64,000 nucleotides of DNA from Streptomyces aurantiogriseus (GTDB taxonomy: Bacteria; Actinomycetota; Actinomycetes; Streptomycetales; Streptomycetaceae): contig NZ_BMSX01000006.1 in assembly GCF_014649375.1 (NCBI RefSeq), positions 1 through 64,000 on the forward strand, given 5' to 3'. The translations under genes were made by a program, and so were the position numbers. The notes below the pieces were generated by a model. It was given only the letters and a program-made list of their open reading frames with translations, was not told the origin of the DNA and ran no database searches. Each line of letters begins with the position of its first letter. Positions within the stretch are counted from its first letter, which is position 1. This document shows positions 30,946 to 38,784 of this stretch, one piece after another.

Positions 30946-32502
30946 TCATGCTGCTTCCGTCCGGTCGGCGGCCATACCGGCCGCGTCCAGCAGGGCCGTA
31001 CCGACTATGAGGTCGGCTCCACCGAACTCGGGATCGTCCAGCTCCGTCCCGTCGTCCACGGCGAACAGCAACTTCTCCTCGCCCTGCCGATACGCGGTGC
31101 CCACGGCCGGGCTCGCCGCATGAACCGCCAACAGCGCGACCAGGTACGGCAGATCGGGATCGGTGCGCCGCGCCTGCGCCAGCAGCCCCGACAACCTCCG
31201 GGGCGCGTCCGCGGGCAGATCCAGCAACTCCATCGCCGCGGCCAACTGCTCCTCGCTGAACCGGCTGTCGTCCGGCGTCGCGATGAGGTCCGGTTCCGGC
31301 ATCTCCGCCCCGAGGTGCTCCCGCTCGACCGGCGGCGTCAGCAACAGGTCGACGAGATCACCGACCCGCACGGACACGGGCGTACGCATCCCGGTCCCGC
31401 GTGTGAAGAAGGCGTCGGTGACCCGCACCGCCTGTTCCAGCGGCAACGGCAGCACGGGCGCGACGAGATGCCCGTACAGGTCGATCCCCGACGTCGTCAT
31501 CGGCGTGGCGAAGGCCTGCCGGTCCTGCTCGGCGCGGAACAGGGGCCCCGCCTCCAGCAGCCGGGACTGAAGCTGTGTGTGCCGCCGGATGCAGTCCTTG
31601 ACGATGTCGACGAGCTCCGCAGCGCGACGCTTGTGCTCGGGGTCCTCGGACTCGTCGCGGGCCTTGCGGATGTTGGTGAGGATCGCGTTCTCGTGACGGT
31701 AGCGGTCGGCCACGTGGTCGAGGGCCTCGGCGATCATGTCGGGTACGGCGTTGAGCCAGTCGACCGCGCGCACGTTGCGCCGGGTCGCCTCCAGGGCCCT
31801 GCGCAGGGTCTCCGAGTACTGCACGGTCCGGTAGCGGGCCTGCTCGGCGGCGAGTTGGGCGTCGGCGAGACGGCCGCGGCGGATGAGGACCTCCAGCTTG
31901 ACCTCGGCCGCGATCTGCGCGCTGGTGACGTCGGTGTCGAGGGCGCCGACGAGCACGTTGACGGCCTCGTCCGTGGTGCGGAGGTAGACGGCACCGCCGT
32001 ATCCGGGGACCTCCTCGATCAGCTTGAAGTCGTAGTCGCGGCGCACATAGGTGCCGTCCGGCGCGAAGGTGCCGTACACGGCGCGGAAGCCGCGGTCGAC
32101 GCTGCCCACGTTGATCAGGTTCTCCAGGACCCAGCGGGCCACGCGCTCGTGTTCCTCGGCGGGCCGTTGCGGGGCCTGGGCGGCGATGCGCGGGATGAGG
32201 CGGGCCACTATCTGGTCGTGGTCGGCGCCGGTGTCGAAGTCCATGTTGAGGGTGACGAGGTCGATGGCGGCGAGGGCGATCTCCGCCATGCCGTATACCG
32301 CGTACTCACCGGCGAGGTTGGCCTTGCGTGCGTCGAGGTCGTGGAGGGGGGCGGTGCAGGCGAGCGCGCGCAGCCGCCGCGCCAGTCCCTCGTCGGCGGC
32401 CGGGCCCGTGGCGGGGCGCGGCCCCGCGCTGAGCTGGGGCGGAACACGGTCCGTCGATGCAGGCGAAGTCACGGTGCACAGAGTAGGTCCTCGGTCTGAC
32501 AT
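30946..32502 (-). CDS. MukF/MksF/JetA-like kleisin candidate
   Basis: A ~518-residue, mostly helical soluble protein, first gene of the SMC operon. It has an N-terminal region resembling the winged-helix part of MukF-like kleisins (GEYAVYGMAEIALAAIDLVT), a long central helical segment (residues ~215-330) and an acidic C-terminus. No enzymatic motif is visible. Gene order and size match kleisin (JetA/MksF) subunits that bridge SMC heads; a distant-homology search is needed to settle this. Start is uncertain: ATG 32502 is used, but GTG 32472 (VTSPASTDRVPPQ) is a reasonable alternative and neither has a strong ribosome-binding site. Confidence 0.65.
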   Translation of the reverse strand: MSDRGPTLCTVTSPASTDRVPPQLSAGPRPATGPAADEGLARRLRALACTAPLHDLDARKANLAGEYAVYGMAEIALAAIDLVTLNMDFDTGADHDQIVARLIPRIAAQAPQRPAEEHERVARWVLENLINVGSVDRGFRAVYGTFAPDGTYVRRDYDFKLIEEVPGYGGAVYLRTTDEAVNVLVGALDTDVTSAQIAAEVKLEVLIRRGRLADAQLAAEQARYRTVQYSETLRRALEATRRNVRAVDWLNAVPDMIAEALDHVADRYRHENAILTNIRKARDESEDPEHKRRAAELVDIVKDCIRRHTQLQSRLLEAGPLFRAEQDRQAFATPMTTSGIDLYGHLVAPVLPLPLEQAVRVTDAFFTRGTGMRTPVSVRVGDLVDLLLTPPVEREHLGAEMPEPDLIATPDDSRFSEEQLAAAMELLDLPADAPRRLSGLLAQARRTDPDLPYLVALLAVHAASPAVGTAYRQGEEKLLFAVDDGTELDDPEFGGADLIVGTALLDAAGMAADRTEAA

Positions 32503-32571
32503 CGACCCAAACGACGCAGAAGCGACCGCCGTCACAGAGGCGCGAGACGGCCTCGGCCGACGCCCCTGACC

Positions 32572-33279
32572 TCAGTCGACGCCTCGCCCCTCGTCCCCCA
32601 CCCGCCGCCGGTACACCTCGACGATCCGCTCCAGCGAGTCCCGCAGGTAGACCACGAGCAGCCTCTCCGCCTCGTCCTTGTCGCCCGCCTGGAGTGCCTG
32701 GAGGATCTGGCGGTTGCGCGCGAGGTACGGCTCGTGCAGCCGCCGGGGGTGGTCGACGACATGGAAGGCGAGGCGCAGCTCGGCGAAGACACTGCGCATC
32801 AGCTCGTCGGTGCGGGCACTGCCGGCCAGCGCCACCAGTTCGCGGTGGAAGTGGAAGTTGGCGGTGCCCAGCCCTTTCCAGTCACTCTCGACGGCCGCCA
32901 CCTGACCCTCCGTGACAGCGGCCTGCAGACTCTGGAGCGCGTACGGCGGCTCCCCCAGCCCGCGCACGACCGCGCACTCGACGAGTGTGCGGGTGCGGTA
33001 GATGTCCTCGACGTCCTCGACGGTCAGGACCCGGACGAACACGCCCCTGTTCAACTCGTGGACGAGCAGGCGCTCGTGGGTGAGCAGCCGGAACGCCTCA
33101 CGCAGCGTGTTGCGGGAGACGCCCAGCGCCCCGCCGATGCTGTCCTCCGACAGCCGTGTCCCTGGCGGGAAATAGCCCTCGGCGATACGGCTTCTGAGGA
33201 TGTCCGAGACCCGCTCGGCCGTGCTGGTGCGGCCCAGGAGGGCGCGGTCGTCGGCCAGTCCCGCCAGCTGCTCTGCCAT
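32572..33279 (-). CDS. GntR family regulator, FCD (FadR) type
   Basis: A 235-residue regulator: N-terminal winged helix (RVSDILRSRIAEGYFPPGTR and the recognition helix GALGVSRNTLREAFRLL) and an all-helical FCD ligand domain with the metal/ligand histidines in the C-terminal two thirds. It is divergent from the MFS-DUF1445-pxpABC operon, and a long palindrome sits between them, so it most likely controls oxoproline uptake and use, with a carboxylated ligand. The SMC operon starts 69 bp downstream on the same strand; read-through from this gene is possible. Confidence 0.9.
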   Translation of the reverse strand: MAEQLAGLADDRALLGRTSTAERVSDILRSRIAEGYFPPGTRLSEDSIGGALGVSRNTLREAFRLLTHERLLVHELNRGVFVRVLTVEDVEDIYRTRTLVECAVVRGLGEPPYALQSLQAAVTEGQVAAVESDWKGLGTANFHFHRELVALAGSARTDELMRSVFAELRLAFHVVDHPRRLHEPYLARNRQILQALQAGDKDEAERLLVVYLRDSLERIVEVYRRRVGDEGRGVD

Positions 33280-33327
33280 GCCCGGAATTCAACCGCAGAC
33301 ACGAGAACGAAACAACAGGGGTATTGA

Positions 33328-33346
33328 AGGATCGTTCAACGATCCT
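33328..33346. promoter_or_regulatory. Candidate GntR operator: 9-1-9 palindrome
   Basis: AGGATCGTT-C-AACGATCCT is a perfect inverted repeat 48 bp from the GntR start and 139 bp from the MFS start. A second, overlapping repeat TTGAA-N6-TTCAA begins at 33324. FCD-type GntR regulators bind palindromes of this size in divergent promoters; the link is inferred from position. Confidence 0.65.
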
Positions 33347-33485
33347 CTACCTTGCTACGCACGGCACCGCCCCGTCCCCACCGCGGCGCCACCCCTCCCG
33401 CACGGCACGGCTCCCGCACCCCATGGCTTTCGCACGGCACGGCTCAGTCCCCAGCACCCTCCGTCATCCCTCTGCGAGGTGCCCC

Positions 33486-34787
33486 ATGAGCACGACCCCT
33501 CCACCGCAGGCCCTGCCCACCGACACCCACCCCTCGGCCGCCGAACACCCCCATGACGACGGCGCGTTCGGCTGGCTGCGCGCCCTCGGCTCGCGCGGCC
33601 GCCGCGCCTTCGCCGGCGCGTTCGGCGGCTATGCCCTGGACTCCTACGACTACTTCACGCTGCCGCTGAGCATGGTCGCGCTGGCGGCGTACTTCGGTCT
33701 GGACAGCGGCCAGACCGGCCTGTTCACCACCGTCACACTGGCCGCGTCCGCGGTCGGCGGCGCCGTCGCGGGCGTACTGGCCGACCGGATCGGCCGGGTC
33801 AGGGCCCTGATGATCACGGTGATCACGTACGCCGTCTTCACCGTCGCCTGCGGCTTCGCTCCCACCTACGAGACGCTGCTGCTCTTCCGTGCCCTGCAGG
33901 GCCTCGGCTTCGGCGGCGAGTGGGCGGTCGGCGCGATCCTGGTCGCCGAGTACGCGAGCGCGAAGCACCGGGGCCGCACCCTCGGCGCGATCCAGAGCTC
34001 GTGGGCCGTCGGCTGGGGGCTGGCGGCCATCGTGTACACGGTGGTCTTCTCGGTCTTCGGCGACGACGTGGCCTGGCGCGTGATGTTCTGGACGGGCGCC
34101 CTGCCCGCGCTGCTCGTGGTGTGGATGCGTCGCCGCGTGCAGGACGCTCCGACGGCGGTCGCCGCGCGCGAGCACAGCGCCGAGAAGGGGTCTTTCCCGG
34201 CGATCTTCCGGGGCCGCCTGTTGCGTACGACGATCTTCGCGGGCCTGCTGTCCACCGGCGTCCAGGGCGGCTACTACACGCTGGCGACCTGGGTGCCGAC
34301 GTACCTGAAGAGCGAGCGCGGTCTGTCGGTGGTCAACACGGGCGGCTATCTGACGTTCCTGATCTCCGGCGCCTTCCTCGGCTACCTGACCGGCGGCCAC
34401 CTCACCGACCGGCTGGGCCGGCGCCGCAACATCTGGCTGTTCGCCCTGCTCTCGGCGGTCTGCATCCTGGCGTACGCGAACATCCCGAGCGGCGCCAACA
34501 CCCTGCTCCTCGTCCTCGGCTTCCCGCTCGGGTTCTGCATGTCGGCGATCTTCAGCGGCTTCGGGTCCTTTCTGAGCGAGCTGTACCCGACGGCCGTGCG
34601 CGGCACGGGCCAGGGCTTCACGTACAACACCGGCCGCGCCGTCGGCGCCGTCTTCCCCACCACGGTCGGCTTCCTGGCCGACAGCTGGGGCGTGGGTGGC
34701 GCGCTGGTCTTCGGCGCGGTCGGCTACGGCCTCGCGGCCCTGGCGCTGCTGGGGCTGCCGGAGACGCGTGGGAAGGAGCTGGAGTGA
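33486..34787 (+). CDS. MFS transporter (probable organic acid / 5-oxoproline uptake)
   Basis: A 433-residue major facilitator protein with about 12 membrane helices after a ~40-residue cytoplasmic N-terminus. The loop 2-3 signature [14 protein letters not shown] and the second-half equivalent [15 protein letters not shown] are clear; [14 protein letters not shown] resembles the metabolite:H+ symporter branch. It is the first gene of an operon with DUF1445 and pxpABC and overlaps the next gene by 4 bp (GTGA), so I infer 5-oxoproline or a related pyrrolidone carboxylate as substrate. Specificity cannot be read from the sequence. Confidence 0.85.
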   Translation: MSTTPPPQALPTDTHPSAAEHPHDDGAFGWLRALGSRGRRAFAGAFGGYALDSYDYFTLPLSMVALAAYFGLDSGQTGLFTTVTLAASAVGGAVAGVLADRIGRVRALMITVITYAVFTVACGFAPTYETLLLFRALQGLGFGGEWAVGAILVAEYASAKHRGRTLGAIQSSWAVGWGLAAIVYTVVFSVFGDDVAWRVMFWTGALPALLVVWMRRRVQDAPTAVAAREHSAEKGSFPAIFRGRLLRTTIFAGLLSTGVQGGYYTLATWVPTYLKSERGLSVVNTGGYLTFLISGAFLGYLTGGHLTDRLGRRRNIWLFALLSAVCILAYANIPSGANTLLLVLGFPLGFCMSAIFSGFGSFLSELYPTAVRGTGQGFTYNTGRAVGAVFPTTVGFLADSWGVGGALVFGAVGYGLAALALLGLPETRGKELE

Positions 34788-35614
34788 ACCGTCCGACCTT
34801 CGTGGAAGACCGCCCGCTGACCCTAGTCAACGAGCACGCGCACGCGTGGAGCCCGAAAACCGCCCGGTCCCGCTTCCGGGCCGGGCTGACGGGCCCCACG
34901 GCCGGGGTCGCGGCGGGCCACACCCAGGCCAACCTGATCTCGGTCCCCGCGGACTGGGCGTACGACATGCTCCTGTTCTGCCAGCGCAACCCGAAGCCGT
35001 GTCCGGTGCTCGACGTCACGGACACCGGTTCCTGGACGACCGTGCTGGCCGAGGGGGCCGACCTGCGCACCGATCTCCCGCGCTACCGGGTGTGGCGGGA
35101 CGGCGAGCTGGTGGACGAGCCGACGGACGTGCGCGCGTACTGGCGCGACGACCTGGTGACGTTCCTGCTCGGGTGCAGCTTCACCTTCGAGTGGGCGCTG
35201 TCCGAGGCGGGCGTCCCGGTCCGCCACCTCGAGCAGGGGCGCAACGTCCCGATGTACGTGACGAACCGCCAGTGCCGTCCGGCGGGGCGGCTGCACGGCC
35301 CGATGGTGGTGTCCATGCGTCCGGTGCCGCCGGAGCACCTGGCGGCGGCGATCCGGGAGAGCAGTCTGCTCCCGGCGGTGCACGGCAGCCCCGTACACTG
35401 CGGCGATCCGTCGGGACTGGGCATCGACGACCTCGCCCGGCCCGACTTCGGTGACCGGGTGGACGCCGAGCCGGACGACATCCCGGTGTTCTGGGGCTGC
35501 GGAGTGACCCCGCAGGCCGCGGTCATGGCCTCCCGCCCGCCGTTCGCCCTCACCCACGCACCGGGACAGATGTTCCTCACCGACGCCCGCGACGAGCAGT
35601 ACCGCGTGGCCTGA
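34784..35614 (+). CDS. DUF1445 (YcsI-like) putative hydro-lyase / D-glutamate cyclase-related protein
   Basis: A 276-residue DUF1445 protein. Typical segments are [39 protein letters not shown] and [10 protein letters not shown]. subtilis YcsI belongs to the same family and is encoded with the PxpABC homologues; the mammalian mitochondrial D-glutamate cyclase carries a DUF1445 region plus a second domain that is absent here. This suggests a role in interconverting D-glutamate and 5-oxo-D-proline, or a related lyase step feeding the oxoprolinase, but the activity of stand-alone DUF1445 proteins is not settled. GTG 34784 overlaps the MFS stop codon. Confidence 0.85.
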   Translation: MNRPTFVEDRPLTLVNEHAHAWSPKTARSRFRAGLTGPTAGVAAGHTQANLISVPADWAYDMLLFCQRNPKPCPVLDVTDTGSWTTVLAEGADLRTDLPRYRVWRDGELVDEPTDVRAYWRDDLVTFLLGCSFTFEWALSEAGVPVRHLEQGRNVPMYVTNRQCRPAGRLHGPMVVSMRPVPPEHLAAAIRESSLLPAVHGSPVHCGDPSGLGIDDLARPDFGDRVDAEPDDIPVFWGCGVTPQAAVMASRPPFALTHAPGQMFLTDARDEQYRVA

Positions 35615-35634
35615 GAAGGAGACACGAAGGATCC

Positions 35635-36393
35635 ATGACCGTGATCGATCTGAACGCCGACCTCGGCGAGGGCTTCGGCCGCTGGCGGCTGACCGACGAC
35701 GAGCAGCTCCTGTCCGTCGTCACCAGCGCCAACGTGGCCTGCGGCTTCCACGCCGGGGACGCGGCCACCATGCGGCGGGTGTGCGAGCTGGCGGCCGAGC
35801 GGGGCGTGACGATCGGCGCGCAGGTCTCCTACCGGGACCTCGCCGGGTTCGGGCGGCGCGCCATGGACGTGCCGCCCGCAGAACTGGCCGCCGAGGTGGC
35901 GTACCAGATCGGCGCCCTGGAGGTCTTCGCGCGGGCGGCGGGCGCGCGCGTGGCGTACGTCAAGCCGCACGGCGCGCTCTACAACCGGGTCGTGCACGAC
36001 GAGGAGCAGGCAGCCGCGGTCGTCGACGGGGTCCTCCTCGCCGATGCCGCGCTGCCCGTGCTCGGGCTGCCCGGCTCGCGTCTGCTGGAGCTGACCGGGA
36101 AGGCGGGGCTGCCGGCCGTCTCGGAGGCGTTCGCGGACCGCGCGTACACCGAGGAGGGCACGCTCGTGCCGCGCGGACAGGACGGGGCCGTGGTCACCGA
36201 CCCGGACGCCGTCGTGGAACGGTCGGTGGGCCTGGCGCTCTTCGGCGAGGTCACCTCACACACGGGGGCGCGCGTCGGGGTACGTGCCCGCTCCCTGTGT
36301 CTGCACGGCGACACGCCCGGCGCGGTGGAGCTGGCCCGCCGGGTCCGGCGGCGCCTGGAGGAGGCGGGCGTACGGGTGGAGGCCTTCGCATGA
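35635..36393 (+). CDS. pxpA: 5-oxoprolinase subunit A (LamB/YcsF family)
   Basis: A 252-residue LamB/YcsF protein. The N-terminal signature IDLNADLGEGFGRW and the metal/active-site strand NVACGFHAGD are intact, as are VKPHGALYN and the PRGQDGAV segment near the end. With PxpB and PxpC it forms the prokaryotic ATP-dependent 5-oxoprolinase, which opens 5-oxo-L-proline to glutamate. A strong AAGGAG lies upstream of ATG 35635. It overlaps pxpB by 4 bp. Confidence 0.93.
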   Translation: MTVIDLNADLGEGFGRWRLTDDEQLLSVVTSANVACGFHAGDAATMRRVCELAAERGVTIGAQVSYRDLAGFGRRAMDVPPAELAAEVAYQIGALEVFARAAGARVAYVKPHGALYNRVVHDEEQAAAVVDGVLLADAALPVLGLPGSRLLELTGKAGLPAVSEAFADRAYTEEGTLVPRGQDGAVVTDPDAVVERSVGLALFGEVTSHTGARVGVRARSLCLHGDTPGAVELARRVRRRLEEAGVRVEAFA

Positions 36394-37007
36394 GGGCGCT
36401 GCCCGTGGGCGAGGACGCCCTGCTCGTGGAGGTGGAGTCGGGAGAGGAGGCCCAGGCCCTGCACGCGGAGCTGCTGCGGTGGCGCGCGGAGGGTTCGCTG
36501 GCCGTCCGCGAGATCGTCCCGGCGGCCCGGACGGTCCTCCTCGACGGCCTGGACGACCCGGTCCGTTGGGTTTCCGAACTCACCGTGGCCGACATCCCGC
36601 CCGCTCCCCCGCACACGCACGAGGTGATCGAACTGCCGGTGCGCTACGACGGCCCCGACCTCGCGGACGTCGCCGCCCACTGGGGCGTGCCGGAACGGGA
36701 GGTGGCCCGCGTGCACGCGGCCACCGAGTTCCGCGTCGCCTTCTGCGGCTTCGCGCCCGGCTTCGGCTACCTCACGGGCCTGCCATCCCACCGCGACGTC
36801 CCGCGCCGGGCCACTCCGCGGACGGCCGTGCCGGCCGGTTCGGTGGCACTGGCGGGCCCGTACACGGGCGTCTACCCCCGCTCGTCGCCGGGGGGCTGGC
36901 AGCTGATCGGCACCACGGACGCGGTGCTGTGGGACCACGCACGCGTGCCGGCCGCGCTGCTCACGCCGGGCACACGCGTGCGCTTCGTGCCGGAGCGCGC
37001 CGCATGA
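36390..37007 (+). CDS. pxpB: 5-oxoprolinase subunit B (KipI / allophanate hydrolase subunit 1 family)
   Basis: A 205-residue KipI-family (AHS1) protein, cyclophilin-like in fold. Conserved features are HEVIELPVRYDGPDLADVA, the EFRVAFCGFAPGFGYLTGLP block and GSVALAGPYTGVYPRSSPGG. It forms the PxpBC complex that acts with PxpA. Both ends overlap neighbours by 4 bp (ATGA), so pxpA, pxpB and pxpC are translationally coupled. Confidence 0.93.
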   Translation: MRALPVGEDALLVEVESGEEAQALHAELLRWRAEGSLAVREIVPAARTVLLDGLDDPVRWVSELTVADIPPAPPHTHEVIELPVRYDGPDLADVAAHWGVPEREVARVHAATEFRVAFCGFAPGFGYLTGLPSHRDVPRRATPRTAVPAGSVALAGPYTGVYPRSSPGGWQLIGTTDAVLWDHARVPAALLTPGTRVRFVPERAA

Positions 37008-37873
37008 GCGACCGCGCGCTCGCCGTCGTCCGCGCCGGGGCGCTCACCACCGTGCAGGACCGCGGCCGCCCCGGCCACGCCCACCTCGGCGTGCCCCGCT
37101 CCGGCGCCCTTGACGCGCCCGCGGCGGCGCTCGTCAACCGACTGGTCGGCAACCCACCCGACGCGGCCGTCCTGGAGACGACGCTCAACGGCTGTGCCGT
37201 ACGCCCCCGTTCGACCATCACCGTGGCCGTCGGTGGCGCGCCCTGCCCGGTGACCGTGGACGGACGGGCGGTTGCCTGGGGCGCACCCGTGCACGTGCCT
37301 GCGGGTGCGCTGCTCGATGTCGGGCCGGCGGCCTCAGGGGTGCGCAGTTACGTGGCGGTGGCCGGCGGCATCGCCGTCGAACCCGTCCTCGGCAGCCGCT
37401 CCACGGACCTGCTCTCCGGCCTCGGCCCGGCGCCCCTCACGGACGGCACAGTCCTGCCCTTGGGACACGTCCCCGCCCCGCACACGCGCGTGGACGTCGC
37501 TCCTCAGCCGGCGCCTCCGGCCGAACTCATCCTCCGGGTGACCCTGGGCCCGCGTGACGACTGGTTCACGCCGGACGCGATCCGCACGTTCCTCTCGCGC
37601 GCGTACCGCGTGTCGCCCGCGAGCAACCGCATCGGCCTGCGCACGGACGGTCCCGTTCTGAAGCGTGCCCGACCCGGCGAACTTCCCAGCGAGGGCATGG
37701 TGCTGGGCGCGGTCCAGGTCCCCCCGGACGGCAGACCGGTCGTCTTCCTGGCCGACCACCCGACCACCGGGGGCTACCCGGTGATCGGGGTCGTCCGCCC
37801 GGTCGACCTCCCGTCCCTCGCACAGGCGGTCCCGGGTACACCGATCCACTTCGTGGCCGTACGCCGCCGCTGA
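37004..37873 (+). CDS. pxpC: 5-oxoprolinase subunit C (KipA / biotin-dependent carboxylase-like)
   Basis: A 289-residue AHS2/KipA-family protein. The N-terminal GALTTVQDRGRPGHAHLGVPRSGALD, the central SYVAVAGGIAVEPVLGSRSTDL and the C-terminal PTTGGYPVIGVVRPVDLPSLAQ are diagnostic. Despite the name of the Pfam family it does not bind biotin; it completes the 5-oxoprolinase with PxpA and PxpB. Last gene of the operon; a short gap separates it from the convergent SGNH gene. Confidence 0.93.
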   Translation: MSDRALAVVRAGALTTVQDRGRPGHAHLGVPRSGALDAPAAALVNRLVGNPPDAAVLETTLNGCAVRPRSTITVAVGGAPCPVTVDGRAVAWGAPVHVPAGALLDVGPAASGVRSYVAVAGGIAVEPVLGSRSTDLLSGLGPAPLTDGTVLPLGHVPAPHTRVDVAPQPAPPAELILRVTLGPRDDWFTPDAIRTFLSRAYRVSPASNRIGLRTDGPVLKRARPGELPSEGMVLGAVQVPPDGRPVVFLADHPTTGGYPVIGVVRPVDLPSLAQAVPGTPIHFVAVRRR

Positions 37874-37914
37874 GCCGACACCGCCGGCAATGCGACAGCC
37901 GCCGGCGGCAGCGG

Positions 37915-38784
37915 TTACGCCGCGTCCGGCTGTCGCTCCGCCACCGACAGCGCGGCCAGTGCCGCCGAAACCGCCGCGGACGCCCGCAGGTCGAGCCGGG
38001 CGCTCGTGCCCCGCGCGCGGTGGCGCATTTCGTCGACGGCCAGCGCGAGCAGCTGGGGCAGCAGGTCGGTGCACCGCCGGGCCACCCAGCCGGTGCCCGC
38101 GGTCGCCAGCCACCACAGGCTCGCCGACTTGGTGGGCTCCGGAAACTCCGGCTCGGGCGAGGGCGCGGCCCCGTCCGCAAGGCCCGCGTGGGTCAGCAGC
38201 GCGTGGAAACGCACCGCCAGCTGCCGGTGCCCCCGCTCGCCGGGATGGAGCCGGTCGGCGCTCCACATCGCGCGGTCCGTCAGCCAGGCGCCCTCGGAGG
38301 CGTGCAGATGGATCGCCCCGTACCGCTCGGAGAGCGCGTGGACGACGGTGTTCACCGCGCGCTGCCGCCGGGCGAGCGGGCGGGCGAGGGCTCCCGGCAG
38401 CCCGAGCATCCCGCCCGGATCAGGCAGGCACGCCGTGAGCAGGACAGCGCCCTGCTCGGTGAAGGCGCTGTACACCGTGTCGAGCCGGGCGGCGACGGCG
38501 TGGATGTCGAAGGTGCAGCGCAGGGTGTCGTTGACGCCGACGACAACGGAGACGAGGTCGGGCCGCAGCGCCAGCGCTTCGGGGAGCTGCCGTTCCAGTA
38601 CGTCCCGCGTCTGTGCTCCGCTGACCGCGAGGTTGGTGAACTCGACGGACTGCCCGGCCACCTGGGCCTCCCGGGCGAGTCCGGCGGCGAGCAGCGCGGC
38701 CCAGCCGCGCCACCCGTCGCCCACGGGGTCCCCGACGCCCTCGGTGAGCGAGTCCCCGAGGGCCACGAAGCGGACGGGTCTCAT
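37915..38784 (-). CDS. SGNH/GDSL hydrolase
   Basis: A 289-residue SGNH-fold esterase. Block I is VALGDSLTEGVGD near residue 8, block III is VVGVNDTL, and the catalytic Asp/His block is ADRLHPGERGHRQLAVRFH. No signal peptide or membrane segment precedes it, so it is probably cytoplasmic or peripheral. It overlaps the upstream glycosyltransferase gene by 4 bp (ATGA), forming the end of a three-gene operon; a deacylase or esterase acting on a glycolipid made by the two transferases is a plausible but unproven role. Confidence 0.88.
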   Translation of the reverse strand: MRPVRFVALGDSLTEGVGDPVGDGWRGWAALLAAGLAREAQVAGQSVEFTNLAVSGAQTRDVLERQLPEALALRPDLVSVVVGVNDTLRCTFDIHAVAARLDTVYSAFTEQGAVLLTACLPDPGGMLGLPGALARPLARRQRAVNTVVHALSERYGAIHLHASEGAWLTDRAMWSADRLHPGERGHRQLAVRFHALLTHAGLADGAAPSPEPEFPEPTKSASLWWLATAGTGWVARRCTDLLPQLLALAVDEMRHRARGTSARLDLRASAAVSAALAALSVAERQPDAA

